This document shows positions 5,893 through 7,333 of a stretch of 7,333 bases of DNA, one piece after another. Position 1 is the first letter of the stretch, and every line of letters begins with the position of its first letter. The DNA comes from Gemmatimonadota bacterium (GTDB taxonomy: Bacteria > Gemmatimonadota > Gemmatimonadetes > Longimicrobiales > Gaopeijiaceae), in contig JAPOOQ010000329.1 in NCBI GenBank assembly GCA_026713345.1, positions 1 to 7,333 on the forward strand. The letters run 5' to 3'. The notes under the pieces are model-generated. The model saw only the letters and a program-made list of their open reading frames with translations, was not told where the DNA came from and did not search any database. The position numbers and the translations under genes are program-made.

Positions 5893-7103
5893 TATGGGAC
5901 TTCCCTGGTCAGGAGTTCGTACAGGCCGACCCTTTCGGCACCGAGGTCGTCGGTAATACTGAGCACGACCCAGTCGGCCCCCGCATCCTGAACTTCGGCC
6001 CCGGCGGGCACCTCGACCGCGCGAACCAGGCGCCCGTCCGGGTCGAAGACATACCATTCGCGGCTCTCCCCGGGACGCGGGTAGTGCTCGACCCACAGGT
6101 GCCCGTCGTCCGCCAACAACAGACTGGAGATGGTGGGGAACCGATCCGGCAGATTCCCGCGCTCGAACCGCCACCGGCGCTCGAAGCGGTGGTCGGCGCT
6201 ACCCGCCGCGGCCAGGCGCTGGTCGTACAAGGCGTCAACGTGGGCAACGGTGATCCCGACGCTGCGCCCGTGCCAACGCACCCTCTTCCGGGTGTTTCCT
6301 GTCCAGTCGAGGAATTCGACCGAGTAGTCGTCCCCCGTTGCCATCCACACCCCTTCGTCGGTGGCGGCGAACACCACCCGGCGCCCCCAGGTTCGGGGGT
6401 AGTCGGACCCTGACTCTCCGAGCGTCCCCGAAAACACGCGATCGGACCCGGGGACACCCTCGCGAATCCACACGGGTCGGAGGTTGTTCCGGTCCCGGAA
6501 AGCCAGCGACACGTTCCATCGGTGCGGCCCCAAGCTGTCCTCGGGAACGTCTCCCCAGTTCGAGAGCACGTATCGGCCGTTGGGTGCGCAGGTCATGCTG
6601 TACGGCGACGAGCCGTCAAGCGAAAGACCATGGGAACCCGTGATTTCGCCATCAGCGTTGAAGACCGTGATCCGGTGGAGGTAGATGTCGTAGACGACCA
6701 CCGAATCGTCGCTCCCGCAAGCGCGCAGCAGCTTGGGGAAACTCCTGAACTGACCCCGCCCCTCCCCGCGCTCGCCCCGCGACCAAAGATGCTGCCCCCG
6801 AGGACCGAATCTTCGCACCTCGTACTCGCCCGCCACCATCACCGCGACCCCCCCGTCGGGCATCCGCTGCGCCCCCCGGATGTCGTGGAACCGGTATTCG
6901 TCCGGGCCATCAGCGGCTCCGATGAGGAAGACGGCCACGTCTGCCAGCCGCAGGACGGTGGCCGGGCGGTCCGGGTTGTCCGCGACCACGACCGAGTCCT
7001 GCGCAGCGGCGAGGTTGCCGGTCAGCGCTGGGAGGGTCGACGCCAGTATCGCCGAAAGCAGCCGGGCCGGCGCCGGGGGCACCCCTACCGCGCCGCCTTC
7101 CAC
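5892..7103 (-). CDS. Secreted six-bladed beta-propeller protein
   Basis: Exported beta-propeller of 403 residues, middle gene of the operon; no enzymatic residues are recognised. The N-terminus has a Sec signal peptide (RLLSAILASTLPALTGNLAAAQ) with a typical AAA|Q cleavage at residue 34. There is no lipobox cysteine, unlike its two paralogues. The family loop appears as GERGEGRGQF (110-119), a blade with DGHLWVEH lies at 333-340, and FDPDGRLV follows at 353-360. The C-terminus has the paralogue signature ITDDLGAERVGLYEL (383-397). Cys129 and Cys172 could pair after export (inference). The start is uncertain. GTG at 7103 overlaps the epimerase by 19 bp with GAGGG 10 nt upstream; GTG at 7082 lies just after the epimerase stop and gives a neater signal peptide. 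Both keep the mature protein unchanged. The TAG shares its G with the next gene's GTG. Confidence 0.88.
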   Translation of the reverse strand: MEGGAVGVPPAPARLLSAILASTLPALTGNLAAAQDSVVVADNPDRPATVLRLADVAVFLIGAADGPDEYRFHDIRGAQRMPDGGVAVMVAGEYEVRRFGPRGQHLWSRGERGEGRGQFRSFPKLLRACGSDDSVVVYDIYLHRITVFNADGEITGSHGLSLDGSSPYSMTCAPNGRYVLSNWGDVPEDSLGPHRWNVSLAFRDRNNLRPVWIREGVPGSDRVFSGTLGESGSDYPRTWGRRVVFAATDEGVWMATGDDYSVEFLDWTGNTRKRVRWHGRSVGITVAHVDALYDQRLAAAGSADHRFERRWRFERGNLPDRFPTISSLLLADDGHLWVEHYPRPGESREWYVFDPDGRLVRAVEVPAGAEVQDAGADWVVLSITDDLGAERVGLYELLTREVP

Positions 7104-7333
7104 TCGGAGAGCACCCTCGCCTCGACGTCGCGACTGAACACGCGCAACTGGTAGCTCCCCAGGGTCTCGCGGTTGCGGTGCCAGTCGAGCGTCTGTGTGG
7201 CGGTGACGGCCAGCGGGCGAAAACGAAGACCGGCCGCGATGGCGCGACTGCTGTCCATCCGCCCGTAGTTGAGGTAGCGGCCGCGCGGGGGCTGCCAGAA
7301 CGGGAGCGGATTCTGAGGAAGCAGCTCGCGTTC
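7085..7333 (-). CDS. NAD-dependent epimerase/dehydratase family protein (C-terminal end only)
   Basis: The last 82 residues and TAG stop of a gene that enters from the right edge. The segment PLPFWQPPRGRY, then MDSSRAIAAGLRFRPLAVTATQTLDWHR, matches the C-terminal substrate-domain pattern of extended short-chain dehydrogenase/epimerase proteins (proline-rich strand, SRAxAAGLxFRPL, then T..TLxW). The ending VEARVLSEWKAAR fits the usual closing helix of that group. The NAD-binding Rossmann half and the YxxxK catalytic motif lie outside the window, so reaction and substrate cannot be stated. It overlaps or closely abuts the secreted propeller gene and is probably co-transcribed with it. Confidence 0.72.
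   Translation of the reverse strand, partial: ERELLPQNPLPFWQPPRGRYLNYGRMDSSRAIAAGLRFRPLAVTATQTLDWHRNRETLGSYQLRVFSRDVEARVLSEWKAAR

Noticed and set aside
5893..6174. N-terminal extension of the second operon propeller to 502 residues
   Set aside because: The extension is wholly inside the preceding propeller gene in another frame and carries no signal peptide; the GTG at 5892 gives an export signal and a normal stop/start overlap.

Overview
The window is GC-rich bacterial DNA packed with secreted or lipid-anchored proteins. A large M14 zinc carboxypeptidase with a signal peptide, several six-bladed beta-propeller paralogues and an NAD-dependent epimerase resemble what is common in Gemmatimonadota genomes. 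That assignment is an inference from gene content and base composition only; no rRNA or marker gene is present. I see no tRNA, rRNA, CRISPR array, transposase or phage gene.

Layout, left to right. Positions 1-2031 (minus) hold the N-terminal 677 residues of an exported M14 metallopeptidase that runs off the left edge. A 171-bp divergent intergenic region (2032-2202) separates it from a small alpha/beta-hydrolase lipoprotein on the plus strand (2203-2931). This converges, with a single base between the stop codons, on a propeller lipoprotein on the minus strand (2933-4198). Positions 4199-4665 are a 467-bp non-coding stretch. It holds a GC-rich hairpin, a short relic of the 3' end of another propeller gene (an exact 29-bp repeat of the neighbouring gene's C-terminal codons), a sharp AT-rich island with an inverted repeat, and a probable intrinsic terminator reading leftward. 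To the right, a minus-strand operon runs from the right edge: the last 82 codons of an epimerase (7085-7333), a secreted propeller (5892-7103) and a second propeller, probably membrane-anchored (4666-5892). Its junctions overlap: 19 bp (or a 2-bp gap, depending on start choice) and a 1-bp TAGTG stop/start overlap.

How the parts fit. The three propellers are diverged paralogues. They share a G-x-x-G-[ED]-G-x-G-[EQ]-F loop about one quarter to one third of the way in, and a C-terminal signature approximating D-x-L-x-x-[ED]-x-[VI]-x-x-[YW]-x-[LI]. Together with the relic they suggest a propeller family that expands, recombines and decays locally. Their ligands are unknown; the only common theme is export of binding scaffolds and hydrolases (peptidase, lipase-like esterase) to the cell envelope. 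I did not find a clearly new multi-gene system. The least ordinary part is the non-coding stretch at 4199-4665.
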